The notes beneath the pieces are model-generated. The model saw only the letters and a list, made by a program, of their open reading frames with translations. It was not told the DNA's origin and searched no databases. The position numbers were made by a program, and so were the translations under genes. Shown here piece by piece: positions 56,801-63,262 of a stretch of DNA of 64,000 nt (the first letter of the stretch is position 1; the number at the start of each line of letters is the position of its first letter). The stretch is from positions 5,742,647 to 5,806,646 of the forward strand of contig NC_087067.1 in assembly GCF_963678635.1 (NCBI RefSeq), given 5' to 3'. Source of the stretch: Symsagittifera roscoffensis. Lineage: Eukaryota; Xenacoelomorpha; Acoela; Convolutidae.

Positions 56801-57485
56801 AGTTTACAATAACTAACACTTAAGTTTATAGTTTCAGCCAGAACAGAATAAATTTAACTTAGAATACAATTGTTCTCCTTTGGAACAAGATCAAGATAAC
56901 TAACTCGCAAATACCATTCTACACTAAAACTGTTGTAGATTAGGAGAAACAAGAGTAAAATTAAGATCGGTATTAGACAAAGAAGTTGCACGAATCTATC
57001 CGGCCGAAAACAAGATTTACCTGTGTGAGGAACAGTGTGAGGAACAGACGGTTTACCTTATCTGAAATGGCTCAGTGAGTGAATCACCCCGGACTTAAAC
57101 TCACCTTTCTGGGCGACTGCGGGCGGAATTGAATTTCGGTCCCGTCACCCTTTTTGGGGGGAGCGTCTATTCGGAATCGACTTTAGATGCTGATCTCGTG
57201 TCGAGATTAGCGACTCAAGTGACTATCGAATAGACGGTCCCCCGAAAGGGATATCACGACCGCAATTCAATTCCGCCCGCAGTCGCCTAGCAAAGCAGCT
57301 CTCAAATTTTTGAGTCGGGCAAATTTACCATTAAATAATAAAACAAATTGGATATACTCACGGTTGGGAAAAGCATTGAAATTGTGAAGTAATTGAAGGA
57401 AAATCAATAAACAGAAGCAACCCACGACTATGTATCTGTATTTTTTCCGTAATATCAGAGCGAATGAAAAAGGTTGAATGGCCAT
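29710..57485 (-). CDS. Glycosyltransferase family 92 (GT92) protein, six exons
   Basis: Exons on the minus strand are 57,485-57,362, 48,362-47,980, 40,430-40,287, 40,133-39,868, 30,313-29,985 and 29,807-29,710. They total 1,344 nt, and all phases join without a stop to give 447 residues. Exon 1 encodes a cytoplasmic tail and membrane anchor, so the enzyme is probably a type II Golgi protein. GT92 landmarks are KKGVAICTHAPLA, FVEWMEYQIMIGIDVI and the DLDE metal-binding motif (SLDLDEVPGF). GT92 enzymes (Pfam DUF23) transfer sugars such as galactose onto glycans. Donors at exons 1 and 4 (GTGAGT, GTCGAG) and acceptors at exons 2, 5 and 6 (CTTCAG, TTCTTCAG, TTTGATAG) look good; the exon 2 donor and the exon 3-4 junction are weak. 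The last exon may instead continue through a GTAATG donor. Introns of 7.5-9.6 kb are full of transposons. Confidence 0.75.
29883..29949. repeat. Hairpin inside GT92 intron 5
   Basis: TTTGAAGCAAGATTTTGAGCG and its near-perfect complement CGCTCAAATCTTGCTTCAAA are separated by about 26 bases. CCGCTCAAACCGCTCA repeats occur inside and just outside. The 177-base intron is thus largely foldable. Confidence 0.8.
29985..30313 (-). CDS. GT92 exon 5: DXD-containing catalytic half
   Basis: The acceptor is CTTTTTCTTCAG. The reading begins VYRIVRIAQIITFFKEPVAV, then LLHMTHCYLKHALEFEYILS and LDLDEVPGF. H/D-C-L followed by a DLDE acidic motif is the GT92 metal- and nucleotide-sugar-binding segment. SSGYFKLGFSLCQF follows, typical of the strand after it. 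The exon ends at CATTTT|GTGAATT; the split codon fits exon 6. Confidence 0.75.
30314..33165. other. GT92 intron 4, downstream part
   Basis: Nothing coding is recognised. It contains a short direct repeat (GCCAACAGTTTACCC near 30,480) and a G-rich run near 32,280-32,300. Open frames of about 60-76 codons at 31.6 and 32.1 kb show no domain, and no clear exon signals frame them. Confidence 0.4.
34370..34471 (+). CDS. Candidate first coding exon on the + strand
   Basis: It is preceded by CACTTTTTCAG, an acceptor-like polypyrimidine site. ATG at 34,382 opens a 30-codon serine-rich reading (MSLSKFTSSSQLSSNEGNYV, then STSQKRGRQ) and ends at CAG|GTTAGT, a fair donor. It could be the first exon of a gene in the nested element or a host gene antisense within GT92 intron 4. 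I found no convincing downstream exon. Confidence 0.2.
34900..35200 (+). repeat. Interspersed hairpin repeat, copy 1
   Basis: It contains TATCAGGGCAAAGCCCTGAA (a perfect 7-bp stem with an AAA loop), TTCCGAC, TTCTGGAGCAGTAATAACAT and, downstream, GGCAAATAAGCTTCTTTCAA and AAGACGGATTAA. All recur in the same order near 45,875-46,140, and partly at 49,310-49,750. Non-coding; class unknown. Confidence 0.75.
35996..36306. repeat. 42-bp tandem array (about seven copies)
   Basis: The repeat unit includes TTCAGGCATGATCATGTATC followed by CTGCAGGTGTGAGCATGT. Copies are contiguous with a few variant positions. Because 42 is divisible by three and the unit lacks stops, both strands are open through the array; this is not evidence of a protein. 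Confidence 0.95.
36726..37720. other. GT92 intron 4, upstream part, no feature
   Basis: AT-rich intronic DNA with a C run near 37,490. No gene, repeat pair or splice-site pair stands out. Confidence 0.4.
37730..39130. repeat. Repeat cluster with palindromes and a 562-bp direct repeat
   Basis: TTTCAGGC-containing blocks at 38,351 and 38,913 belong to direct repeats of about 170 bp. Around them lie palindromes built from ATCATACAATTTCCGTATAT-like motifs, including one of about 40 bp at 37,925-37,966 and a foldback of about 150 bp at 38,490-38,640. It looks like diverged copies of a small palindromic transposon. No coding. Confidence 0.65.
39868..40133 (-). CDS. GT92 exon 4: N-terminal half of the catalytic domain
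   Basis: The reading runs KKGVAICTHAPLAIPNS, LHRFVEWMEYQIMIGIDVII, then IDRALHYYVKKGHLRLMDLP. These are the first strand, the FxEWIEYHxxLGVDxxxxY helix-strand unit and the LxxYxxxGxVxL strand of GT92. The donor CAG|GTCGAG leaves two bases of an arginine codon. The acceptor (TTGAAG) is unusual and the least secure splice site in the model. Confidence 0.75.
40287..40430 (-). CDS. GT92 exon 3
   Basis: The exon begins after GGCTAATAG and reads HHAPYSGRHFVGTKISLFGL, then SKSRKLDFYVFQNYDKY. This matches the part just before the GT92 core, where a YSAYYDxR-V+IxGL-xCxF pattern is usual. Two donors overlap at its end: GTATGT at 40,290 (strong, but gives the wrong phase for exon 4) and GTAGTT at 40,286 (weaker, phase 0). 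Confidence 0.6.
41240..42244 (-). pseudogene. LINE C-terminal region, with 417-bp duplication
   Basis: The reading contains YGWEPAKNPLTCACG, then LTHALHCAKRG (about 41,840-41,920 and again 41,420-41,500), followed by RHNETKDIFANLMNEICHDV (about 41,340-41,400). A WxP...CxCG...HALxCxxGG...RHNExRD pattern is the C-terminal hallmark of this LINE group. Copies at 41,411-41,827 and 41,828-42,244 are nearly identical. Confidence 0.75.
41411..42244. repeat. 417-bp tandem duplication in the LINE 3' region
   Basis: GACCTCTCTTTGCACAGTGT starts both copies (41,411 and 41,828). They differ at about a dozen positions. Confidence 0.9.
42240..43560 (-). pseudogene. LINE reverse transcriptase
   Basis: In order: GKISSAIAKLTDTSKS (about 43,430-43,480), LIEKHPLSEPID (about 43,350), DIRSAINSLNWKRVLKASKM (about 42,890-42,955, the DxxxAFNSxxW block), FSQEGTTQE-like sequence (about 42,800) and CYADDGNAVDKLSNLRT (about 42,680-42,733). 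The last holds the YADD catalytic motif. FGYHVKASKCQLIVKIEK follows. This is a target-primed reverse transcriptase. Multiple stops and frameshifts are present. Confidence 0.8.
43562..44134 (-). pseudogene. LINE zinc-finger and linker segment
   Basis: The 190-codon open frame begins with a cysteine/histidine-rich part (CHVCKNSLRDGDVW). With a frameshift to HVKCSGL and back to FSCHRCTSHF, this gives the C-x2-C...H-x2-C...C-x2-C spacing of a PHD-type finger. A proline/serine-rich linker follows, then FIQTLRRTLISLIENNEIKF, AMHAVMILQHILL, which is characteristic of the region before the RT in a group of metazoan LINEs. The finger itself needs one frameshift to be complete. Confidence 0.6.
44200..44675 (-). 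pseudogene. LINE 5' region with SGNH-hydrolase-like domain
   Basis: The reading includes YLVIGTSRTKNI, then YRGAKLHDLLKTILQ, LKTVTKVAGHNDNRLHSQEI and WNNLINIIANKFQPKTLV. An initial G-T/D-S block, a glycine block and a GxN block (GHND) in that order are the conserved blocks of SGNH hydrolases; esterases of this kind occur in ORF1 proteins of some LINEs. The TAG at 44,421 splits it from the rest. It lies just upstream of the zinc-finger reading on the same strand. Confidence 0.55.
44721..45870. other. GT92 intron 2, no feature recognised
   Basis: It may include the 5' end of the LINE (to about 44,760). Open frames on the + strand at 44,777-45,001 are antisense to the LINE direction and show no domain. 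Confidence 0.4.
45870..46580 (+). repeat. Interspersed hairpin repeat, copy 2 (longest)
   Basis: It has TATCAAGGCGAAGCCCTGAA, TTCCGAC, TATGGAGCAGCAGTAATAAC, GGCAAATAAGCTTCGTTCAA and AAGACGGATTAAATCTCCGC in the order seen at 34,900-35,200. Its downstream part (ACCGAAAGTCGG near 46,410) also matches 49,620-49,720. The open frame at 46,359-46,583 lies in the repeat and is probably incidental. Confidence 0.75.
46581..47928. other. GT92 intron 2, upstream part
   Basis: AT-rich intron. Several + strand open frames (47,289-47,483; 47,540-47,827) lack domains, and convincing splice signals are absent. Confidence 0.35.
47980..48362 (-). CDS. GT92 exon 2: luminal stem region
   Basis: It opens after ATTGAGTTGCTTCAG, a good acceptor. 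The reading is SAEVEKIEIVFNLTKLQRQN and onward to CPERASL. It contains two possible N-glycosylation sites (NLT, NAT) and several cysteines, fitting a luminal region. I see no domain signature in it, so membership in the GT92 gene rests on strand, order and phase. The frame stays open past the chosen donor to 47,929; the phase-0 donor TTG|GTTTTT is weak. Confidence 0.55.
48363..49300. other. GT92 intron 1, downstream part
   Basis: No gene recognised. A minus-strand reading (MSRSLNHLFILILIISIC near 48,400-48,440) looks like a membrane segment but is out of phase with exon 2. It is superseded by exon 1 at 57.4 kb. Confidence 0.4.
49300..49760 (+). repeat. Interspersed hairpin repeat, copy 3 (diverged)
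   Basis: TATCAGGGCAGAGCCCTGAA and ATCCGACC match the hairpin core. CTTTTCAAATTTAAATTTGAA and CGAAAGTCGGTAAAATTACA match the downstream part of copy 2. The middle is shorter. Confidence 0.6.
49761..52045. other. GT92 intron 1, middle part
   Basis: No gene recognised. It contains a C run near 50,863 and a G run of about 18 near 51,020. The + frame at 51,374-51,595 (73 codons) has no domain and poor splice context. Confidence 0.35.
52046..52335 (-). repeat. 3' LTR of the Ty3-type element
   Basis: On the minus strand it starts TGTGGTACAGCAACTGC and ends CCGGTATCACA, with TG...CA termini. The purine-rich GACCGGGGAGTG directly before it is the likely polypurine tract. Confidence 0.9.
52336..52350 (-). 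other. Polypurine tract of the Ty3-type element
   Basis: CGACCGGGGAGTG on the minus strand directly precedes the 3' LTR. It is shorter and less purine-pure than in many elements. Confidence 0.5.
52600..52910 (-). pseudogene. Ty3-type pol: terminal tail
   Basis: The reading MADFVLKRGEQRAAEEILTS and then VRRSGRTTKGPSRYGDPIKH is a basic RRSxRxxxxPxRYGxP tail common at the end of Ty3-type pol proteins. It ends about 250 bp before the 3' LTR. There is no sign of an env gene. Confidence 0.6.
53188..54215 (-). pseudogene. Ty3-type pol: integrase C-terminus and tail
   Basis: Minus-strand readings resume with DHRGCGLVERTIQAIKRRLG (about 54,115-54,175). This is the segment around the catalytic Glu (VERTIQ) of the integrase. 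KLCFSTIIRSLRWSKQKTT and FEAHFGRLPKTEFKIL follow. The 151-codon frame at 53,504-53,959 (LERSALTASQLKRRIAQSRE) and the frame at 53,188-53,433, rich in Lys/Arg/Gly, form a long C-terminal extension. The upstream two thirds of the integrase are missing. Confidence 0.75.
54270..54740 (-). pseudogene. Ty3-type pol: protease end and RT start
   Basis: QFVDYNKRPILMLEQLKANL, then AGWEVQGAKLLVTERLTRYI and LGLYLQRKMGI form the end of the protease/connection. KYPLYPIQGTGRRLPIHIQD, KLQAELKK and, at the edge, PEGHIEKLDKCTTIV form the opening of the RT. Sequence stops matching RT at about 54,290, just before the fingers/palm core. This is the left edge of the internal deletion. Confidence 0.75.
54740..55171 (-). 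pseudogene. Ty3-type aspartic protease
   Basis: After an acidic, serine-rich linker (NENSSSEEECNLIQN), the reading ALKALVKIDNHIVNITIDTG followed by SPVSF contains the DTGS active site (about 54,815-54,850), then a TGA. Retroviral-type proteases work as dimers of such a domain. It lies between gag and the RT start, as expected. Confidence 0.8.
55180..56085 (-). pseudogene. Ty3-type gag
   Basis: The reading starts near MAQSAGFLSQDNKTDMG, then VFWISSNSDPQWNFEIWFDQ, a frameshift, LDPEVLLEEPKAVMEEQIPR, FLALGTEGKKIL, LVRDLFLSRMMNVVLQDTIT and PEEVLKRAIKFEQSN. These follow Ty3-type gag in order, up to the zinc-knuckle region (GEGHLKICPAMGKWCKN, YFAKMCQSQQ, about 55,150-55,260). One knuckle cysteine is replaced by a stop. 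Gag would form the particle shell. At least two frameshifts are present. Confidence 0.75.
56078..56097 (-). other. Primer-binding site of the Ty3-type element
   Basis: Directly after the 5' LTR the minus strand reads TGGCGCAGTCAGCAGGATTT. The TGG start and its position next to the LTR are as expected for pairing with a tRNA 3' end. The matching tRNA (perhaps serine) needs a comparison with the host tRNA set. Confidence 0.75.
56098..56387 (-). repeat. 5' LTR of the Ty3-type element
   Basis: It matches the left LTR over its full length with about twenty substitutions and no large indels. Transcription of the element would start inside it and run leftward. Confidence 0.9.
56740..57110. repeat. 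Interspersed repeat, copy 1 (GT92 intron 1)
   Basis: GATAAACTATCTCTGTAAAA, CATGATCCATAACTAACACT, GTTCTCCTTTGGAACAAG, GAAGTTGCACGAATCTATCC and CCGGACTTAAACTC recur in order at 62,938-63,262. It ends right where the GC-rich palindrome starts. Non-coding; class unknown, possibly an LTR or UTR of an unseen element. Confidence 0.8.
57112..57287. repeat. 176-bp GC-rich palindrome in GT92 intron 1
   Basis: The arms at 57,112-57,173 and 57,227-57,287 are inverted copies (GGCGACTGCGGGCGGAATTG pairs with CAATTCCGCCCGCAGTCGCC) with scattered mismatches. The 53-bp centre has its own stem (ATCTCG-TGT-CGAGAT). It is far richer in G+C than the rest of the window and lies only 74 bases from the exon 1 donor. 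Its transcript would form a long hairpin. Confidence 0.9.
57362..57485 (-). CDS. GT92 exon 1: start codon and membrane anchor
   Basis: It encodes MAIQPFSFALILRKKYRY, then the hydrophobic IVVGCFCLLIFLQLL, and ends at HNFNAFPN plus one base. Basic residues before a single hydrophobic stretch give the type II (cytoplasmic N-terminus) signal-anchor pattern of Golgi glycosyltransferases. The donor is CC|GTGAGTAT, close to consensus. The ATG lies in GAAATGG. An upstream TTG in frame is not needed. The split codon (phase 1) fits exon 2, whose first two bases complete it. Confidence 0.65.
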
Positions 57486-57880
57486 TTCAGCGTACAATAA
57501 ACCTAATTGTATAAATTAAAGTTAATTCATATATGTCATCTAATTTTATTGACAAAAGTAAACGCAAAGCTCGGGTGTTTACGCTCTAAAATGCTTAGTT
57601 TCAGGCAAAACTATAGCCACCATTGTTTATATAATATAGAATAGATGAATTTATCAATACCATATTTATGATGTATCAATATATCAATTGTTTATATAAT
57701 GAATTTATTTAATAAATAAAAATCGGAATGCGATATGGATGCAATGTTTAACAGTACTTTTACATTTTCTTCCCGAAGTTTTCTTATTTTTGAAATTATT
57801 TTAAACAAACTCCAATTTTTATAGACAAGATAAACTCAATTCGTTTTCAAGGCTAGACAGTCCTTGTCAATTTTTTCCGA
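57486..57880. other. Upstream flank of the GT92 start codon
   Basis: AT-rich region on the 5' side of the gene (minus strand). It would hold the 5' UTR and promoter, or a trans-splice site. I see no clear TATA or initiator element that stands out from the background. Confidence 0.3.
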
Positions 57881-59075
57881 AATTTTGCCTATTCAAACAG
57901 ATTTGCGCTATGAAATGCTTTGAAACATTTCAGTTTCATCGCTGGCATAGTTTGCTTAGAAAAACATAAACTTTTCCCCAACCGATTTGCTTTGTGAAAA
58001 CTTAAGGTAATTCGAAGTTTCATTGCTTCAAAAGCTTGCGTAGAACAACGAAAATTTCTCGCCAGTCGGTTTTCAACCTATTTCAACTTGACAACTTGAC
58101 ATATTGACATAATTCAAAATTTTGACATAATTCAAAATTTCATCGCACGAAAAGCGTGCTCAGAAACAAGTTGAAATATTGCAAGTTGTCTCATAGACCA
58201 AATCGTTTTGCGAAAAGCTTAACTTCTTCAGGCAAAAGTTTCGCACACATTTTGTAAGCAGGCTTTTCGCAAACTGATTCGACCTTTGAAATAGCTTGAA
58301 GTAGTTAAAATTTCAGAGCTTTAGTAGCTCGCTTAGATTCAGCTTTTAGCGAACCGATTCAGTCTAATATTAACTTGAAAAAAAATGTTTCATAGTTTTT
58401 AAATCTTGCTTAAAAAACTTCAAATTTTGGTCCACGAACTAATTTGAATTATTTCGAAGCTTCATAGCTTTAAAAGCTTGCTTAGAAAAACTTTAAGCTT
58501 TTTGCAAACTGATTTGCTTTATGAAATAACTTGAAATATTTCAAAAATGCACAGCTCTAATAGCTTCCTTAGATAAGCTTAAATTTTTTTGCGAACCGAT
58601 TCGGCCTACGAAATAACTTGGAAAAATTCGAAGTTTCATAGCTTGAATAGCTTGTTTAGAAAACTTTAAGCATTTCGCAAACTGATTCGGTTTATAAAAT
58701 AATTTGATTTACTTCAACGTTTCGTAGCTTGAAAAGCTTGCTTAGAAAAACTTAGTTCTTTTTCGCGAACTAATTCAGTCAAATTTTGCCATCCGATTCG
58801 CTTCATGAAACGTTTTGAAATATTTCAAACTTTCTTTGCTCGAATAGCCTGCTTAGAAATAGCTTTCTTTGCTTTCTTGATTAGCTTTCTTTGCTTGAAT
58901 AGATTGAATAGCTTTCTTTGCTTGAATAGCTTGCTTAGAAAAACTTCAGTTTTTCCAGGAACTTCTTCGTTCTATGAAACCTAAAGTTTTTCAAATCGAA
59001 TTACGATATGGCTCAACTTGAAAATATTCGAAATTTCATTACTTGGATAGCTTGATCAGTACAACAACTAATTTT
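57880..59075. repeat. Degenerate satellite, period about 80-110 bp
   Basis: AGCTTGCTTAGAAAAACTT or a close variant recurs near 58,034, 58,328, 58,408, 58,480, 58,563, 58,650, 58,735, 58,847, 58,929 and 59,050. TTTCGCAAACTGATTCG and GAAGTTTCATAGCTTGAA blocks alternate between them. At least ten degraded copies are present. Confidence 0.85.
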
Positions 59076-60117
59076 TTGCGAGCCAATTGATTATTGGAGG
59101 AGGGCTTGCTAGTACCATTCAAAAGAGGAACTCTTACTTCAGCAACAAAAAAATCTGCTCAAAATACTGCAGCACATAGCTTACCAAATATTGACTTTGT
59201 ATATGGTGGTAATAGTAATTGAAAAAACAAAAGCTTGGTAAGTTTTGAACAACTTCTGAATTCTACGTACAAAACTGTTACTAAACACACCATGTAATAA
59301 CAATATGACCGGCTAGAAATGCTGTAAATGGCCGACTAGAAATACTTTCAAAGCTGTTTGGGTTTTTTCGTACCTATTTTGCACGTTTCTTATGATTCGA
59401 TAACGATTTTCATGTTTCCTTAAGCACAAACTTATCTCCGGCGGCTAAAGCCTTTGTTAGATGATTTTTTTTTAATTAGCGTTTTCGGCGTGCACTTAAG
59501 CACCACATAATTAGCAGGCAGTGAACAGTTTGAATAGCTCCCACTATGGGCTATAATTTACTAGAAGCGGCTAAAATGCGAAAGAGTTGAGAGTAATATA
59601 GGTTTCAAGAAGCGGTCAAGGCGATTTTTCGACAAAAGAGCTTAGTTTTTCGGAGAGGGGAGTGGAAAAGGTTTTTTGTGAGCAACAAAATTGTCACAGC
59701 TTTTTGATGAACTAATGCATTGAGTGCAAGCGTTTTTCATTTATATTTTTTATCTTAAATTATTGCAATGAAAATAAATTCATGTTCATCGTAAAAACTT
59801 GCATTCAGTATTGGGTGATCAGATTATTAACCTAATGCTGACCACTGTTCGTTAAAAAAAGTTTCTAATGGAAAAGTTATTTTCTAATACTTCAGATATG
59901 AAAACGATGGTAAATGAATTTTTTTTTGGTGGAGTGTTCCTTGACACCGTTAACCCCCTGAAAATTTTGGAAAAAGGTCTATACTTTGTTGATTCTATGA
60001 AGTTGTCGATGTGTTGTAGGATCATGGAGTAGTTCATACTATTGGATATGATATAGTCGCCATTATGGTCTTTTCATGGTCCCAAATCAATATTGTAAAA
60101 AAACAGGAAGAAAATGG
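59076..60117. other. No feature recognised
   Basis: AT-rich DNA without open frames of note (61 codons at most, minus strand 59,852-60,037) and no repeat pairs within the window. Confidence 0.4.
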
Positions 60118-61076
60118 TACCTGCACTGAAGTTTCATGAAAAATAATCAATTTTCATTGTCAGTCTCTATAAAATATCAAAAACAATCAATTATAATCGA
60201 TTGAAACTGGATTATATTGATACTATATTTTAAGCATTAGAATCACAATATAATCGGTTATAACCGATTGTTTTTAACTTTTTTTCAATAAATTTTATCA
60301 AATGAAAAATAATCAGTTTTAATCGATTATATTAAATTTTAACCAATTCTTTTAATGTCTTTTTGTGTGCTGCTTTCGTTTTGTCATAATGTTGTTAAAC
60401 TTAAGTTAGTTATTCTCTCGCAAACTTTCATTATTTCCTATTTTCGATCGCGTTTATGAAATTTTCGCAAAAAGTTACTTGTAGATCCCGCATCACCGTT
60501 CCCCCTAGGTTTACCCGTACTACAGTTGCGTGTCCCGTTAGGAGTGTTTAGTGGGGTTTTAGTAAATGCGTAGAGAGGGGGTGATTTGGATTTAAACGCG
60601 CGAAAAGAGCGGGATGTGGGTAACGTTGGGGGGGGGGGGGAGGGGAGGTTGCTGTACTTGGGAGGGGGAGAGGGGACTGGAAATTTCGTGAAAAAAACTG
60701 GTCAAATATGACGTTTTTTGGGCAATTTTTGGAAAATTACTAGATATTGGCCTCTTCAAAATTACTATATTTTGGCCGCCCCCGGATGAACGTGTTCATT
60801 CGAGTTTTGCAAAAAAAATTGCAGAGACTAGAGTAGTTAGTAACAAAATTTAATCCATTTTCATGGACTTTATGTACAAGAAGTAATCAATTTTATCGAA
60901 AACAAAAATTATTATAACTGATTATAATGGATTTTTGTTTTTCGAAAACGATTGATTAAAATTCAACATTTTCGATGTTGTCTAATTTAGCCTCGATAAT
61001 CGATTATATAGACAACCTTTTTGTCCACAAATATCCATGTTAATCGATTTTTATCTATGAAAATTCGGTGCGGGTA
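60118..61076. mobile_element. Foldback element, second family member
   Basis: The left end TACCTGCACTGAAGTTTCAT pairs with the right end ATGAAAATTCGGTGCGGGTA. The interior is rich in AATCGATTATA- and AATCGATTAAA-like motifs near both ends and has a G-rich centre (60,560-60,690). Ends and arm composition match the elements at 33,166-36,725. Non-autonomous; no coding sequence. Confidence 0.6.
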
Positions 61077-62937
61077 GTCTAAAAATGCTATTTAGGACCA
61101 ATTGCTCGCAGCTACGTGGACAAAAATGAAAGTGTTGATCAAATTCAGCTACGGTGAAAATAATCAATTATTTAAAGAAATAATTTGGAGCTTCTTTTCA
61201 ATTGCTTTTAATCACAAATTATTTTTTAATTATTTATTATTTTTATTATCTTTATTATTACTATTATCTTTAAACAACTATCATCTTACTTGCACAAAAA
61301 GACAGATTGCCTAATACTTAACTATTCAAACTGAATTTTACTTCTAGATCGTATGCGGCACTTTCAATCCCTAAATAAAATCAATTCCCAAGTTACGGTT
61401 TATTTCAGTGTTCACACAACTACCAGTTTAACTTCAGAATTTTTTAAAAATCACAGAAGCAAAAAGTGGAATTCTGCCCTGTTAAAGAGCAACATATTTA
61501 TCTGCATCAAATAGCGGACAGCTAAGATATGCAAGCAAAAGTTCAAATGACGCTCTTTTTCTCAATTCCGAGCATAGCCAACAGGCAGCTGGACAAGTGT
61601 CAATGAACTCAACATTACCAAAAATCAACTGATTTTCCACCAAAAACAATCAAAGAAAAACAAGGATAGCTGGTTGTCGTGCAAGTAGCACAGAGTGTTC
61701 CGACCTCTTTCGTAAGAAAATCAAAAAATTGCTTTCATCTTCAATTTAGCATCGTATCTTCTGCGAGGTGTGATTATAGAACTATTCAAATGCGTCAAAA
61801 GTTAGATAAATTAGGCATAAAACTCTACAATTGTCTTCAGCATTAAATAAACAAAAAAGTTACTAAATCACTTTAATTGCTCAAAATTGGACTCAAACTC
61901 AAAAATTAAAAACCGGTATTTCTCAGCACAGCGAAAAACTGGAATTTTTTTTATTTCGTCCGAATTGCGGCTGAAAGCGCTTTGTATGATATATCTCTCG
62001 ATCCAATCCGATCGTAATTTTGTCGTACCTGTTGTCGTACAAATTTGTCATTGGTAAAAAAGGAAAAAGAAAACTAAAAGACACCCGAATACAAAGTTCC
62101 TCCACAATTTTCAAATGCTCGGAACAACAACCTTACGCGTCTTTCAAAATTGAAACTTTTTTGACACACAGGTGATACAAGCTTGCATAACTTGGGATAT
62201 ATCACACATATATGATGGCAAGCTAGCTGCCAGAAAAAACCAAAAGCCAGTACATTGAATAACTAGTTTTCAAAAGTGGCCAAAAAACATACCAAAATTT
62301 TCATAACTCGTACTCGCTTTTGTCTCGACCGAAGTTCATTTTCGTTGATGTAATATGAGGAATACAAATGAGAACTAGAATTAGCATTGCAAAGCAAATA
62401 CAAAGCTGATAGATAACACTTGGTCGGAAAGCCATCAGCAAAAAAAATTTTAGAATAGAAAAGTTCAAAAATTTTCAATATTCCTCGAAGCACAGACATA
62501 CACGCTAAAGAAACGTCTTTTGCCTTTTAAAGGATAAAATGACTTGATACAGCCAATGTATTAGAAGTCGAGACTTATCAACTAAATTAATTTATTACTA
62601 TCAACATATCGCAACTTTTAAAACAAACTTTTTATAAGTATTTATCTAATGATTGACAAATTAACAGATTTGACCAAAGGACAAAACACCTGAACAAAAC
62701 GACGAAACCATTCATTTATTTTTAAAAAGTTGTTCACTTGAAAATAGAAATGCACCGTTTTGATAACGCTTGTTAATCACAGGTGTAATCAATCTAACTA
62801 ACACAATTTGGAGAAAAATCCTTCTAAAGATAACTTAACCAGCTGGGAAATCTGAAATATGAACTTTGTCAAAATTAAAAAGGCACGGGCGTATTAGAAC
62901 CAGTTTGAAACAAATATTTATAACCAATTATTTTATT
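61077..62937. other. No gene recognised
   Basis: AT-rich. A segment near 61,670-61,710 (AGTGTTCCGACCTCTTTCGT) faintly resembles the hairpin repeat family at 34.9, 45.9 and 49.3 kb. Open frames are under 80 codons and lack domains. Confidence 0.35.
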
Positions 62938-63262
62938 GATAAAACTATCTCTATAAAATATTTCTAACTTACCAATCATGATCCATAACTAACACTGACA
63001 ATTATTTGTAGTGCTAAAACTACTCGTAGTTTTAGCACCAGAGCAATTTGAATATAACATAGAAGATAGCTGTTCTCCTTTGGAACAAGTTACATACATC
63101 TAATCCGCAAATACCAGTATACACTAGTTCTATTGAGGCTAGGAGATATAAGAGTAAGATTAAGATTGGTATTAGACTAAGAAGTTGCACGAATCTATCC
63201 GGCTGAAAATAACACACCTCATCTAAAATTACTCTATGAGTTAGCCAGTCCGGACTTAAACT
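62938..63262. repeat. Interspersed repeat, copy 2
   Basis: It matches 56,740-57,110 in direct orientation over almost its whole length (CATGATCCATAACTAACACT, GAAGTTGCACGAATCTATCC, CCGGACTTAAACTC). The palindrome that follows copy 1 is absent here, so it is not part of the repeat. Confidence 0.8.
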
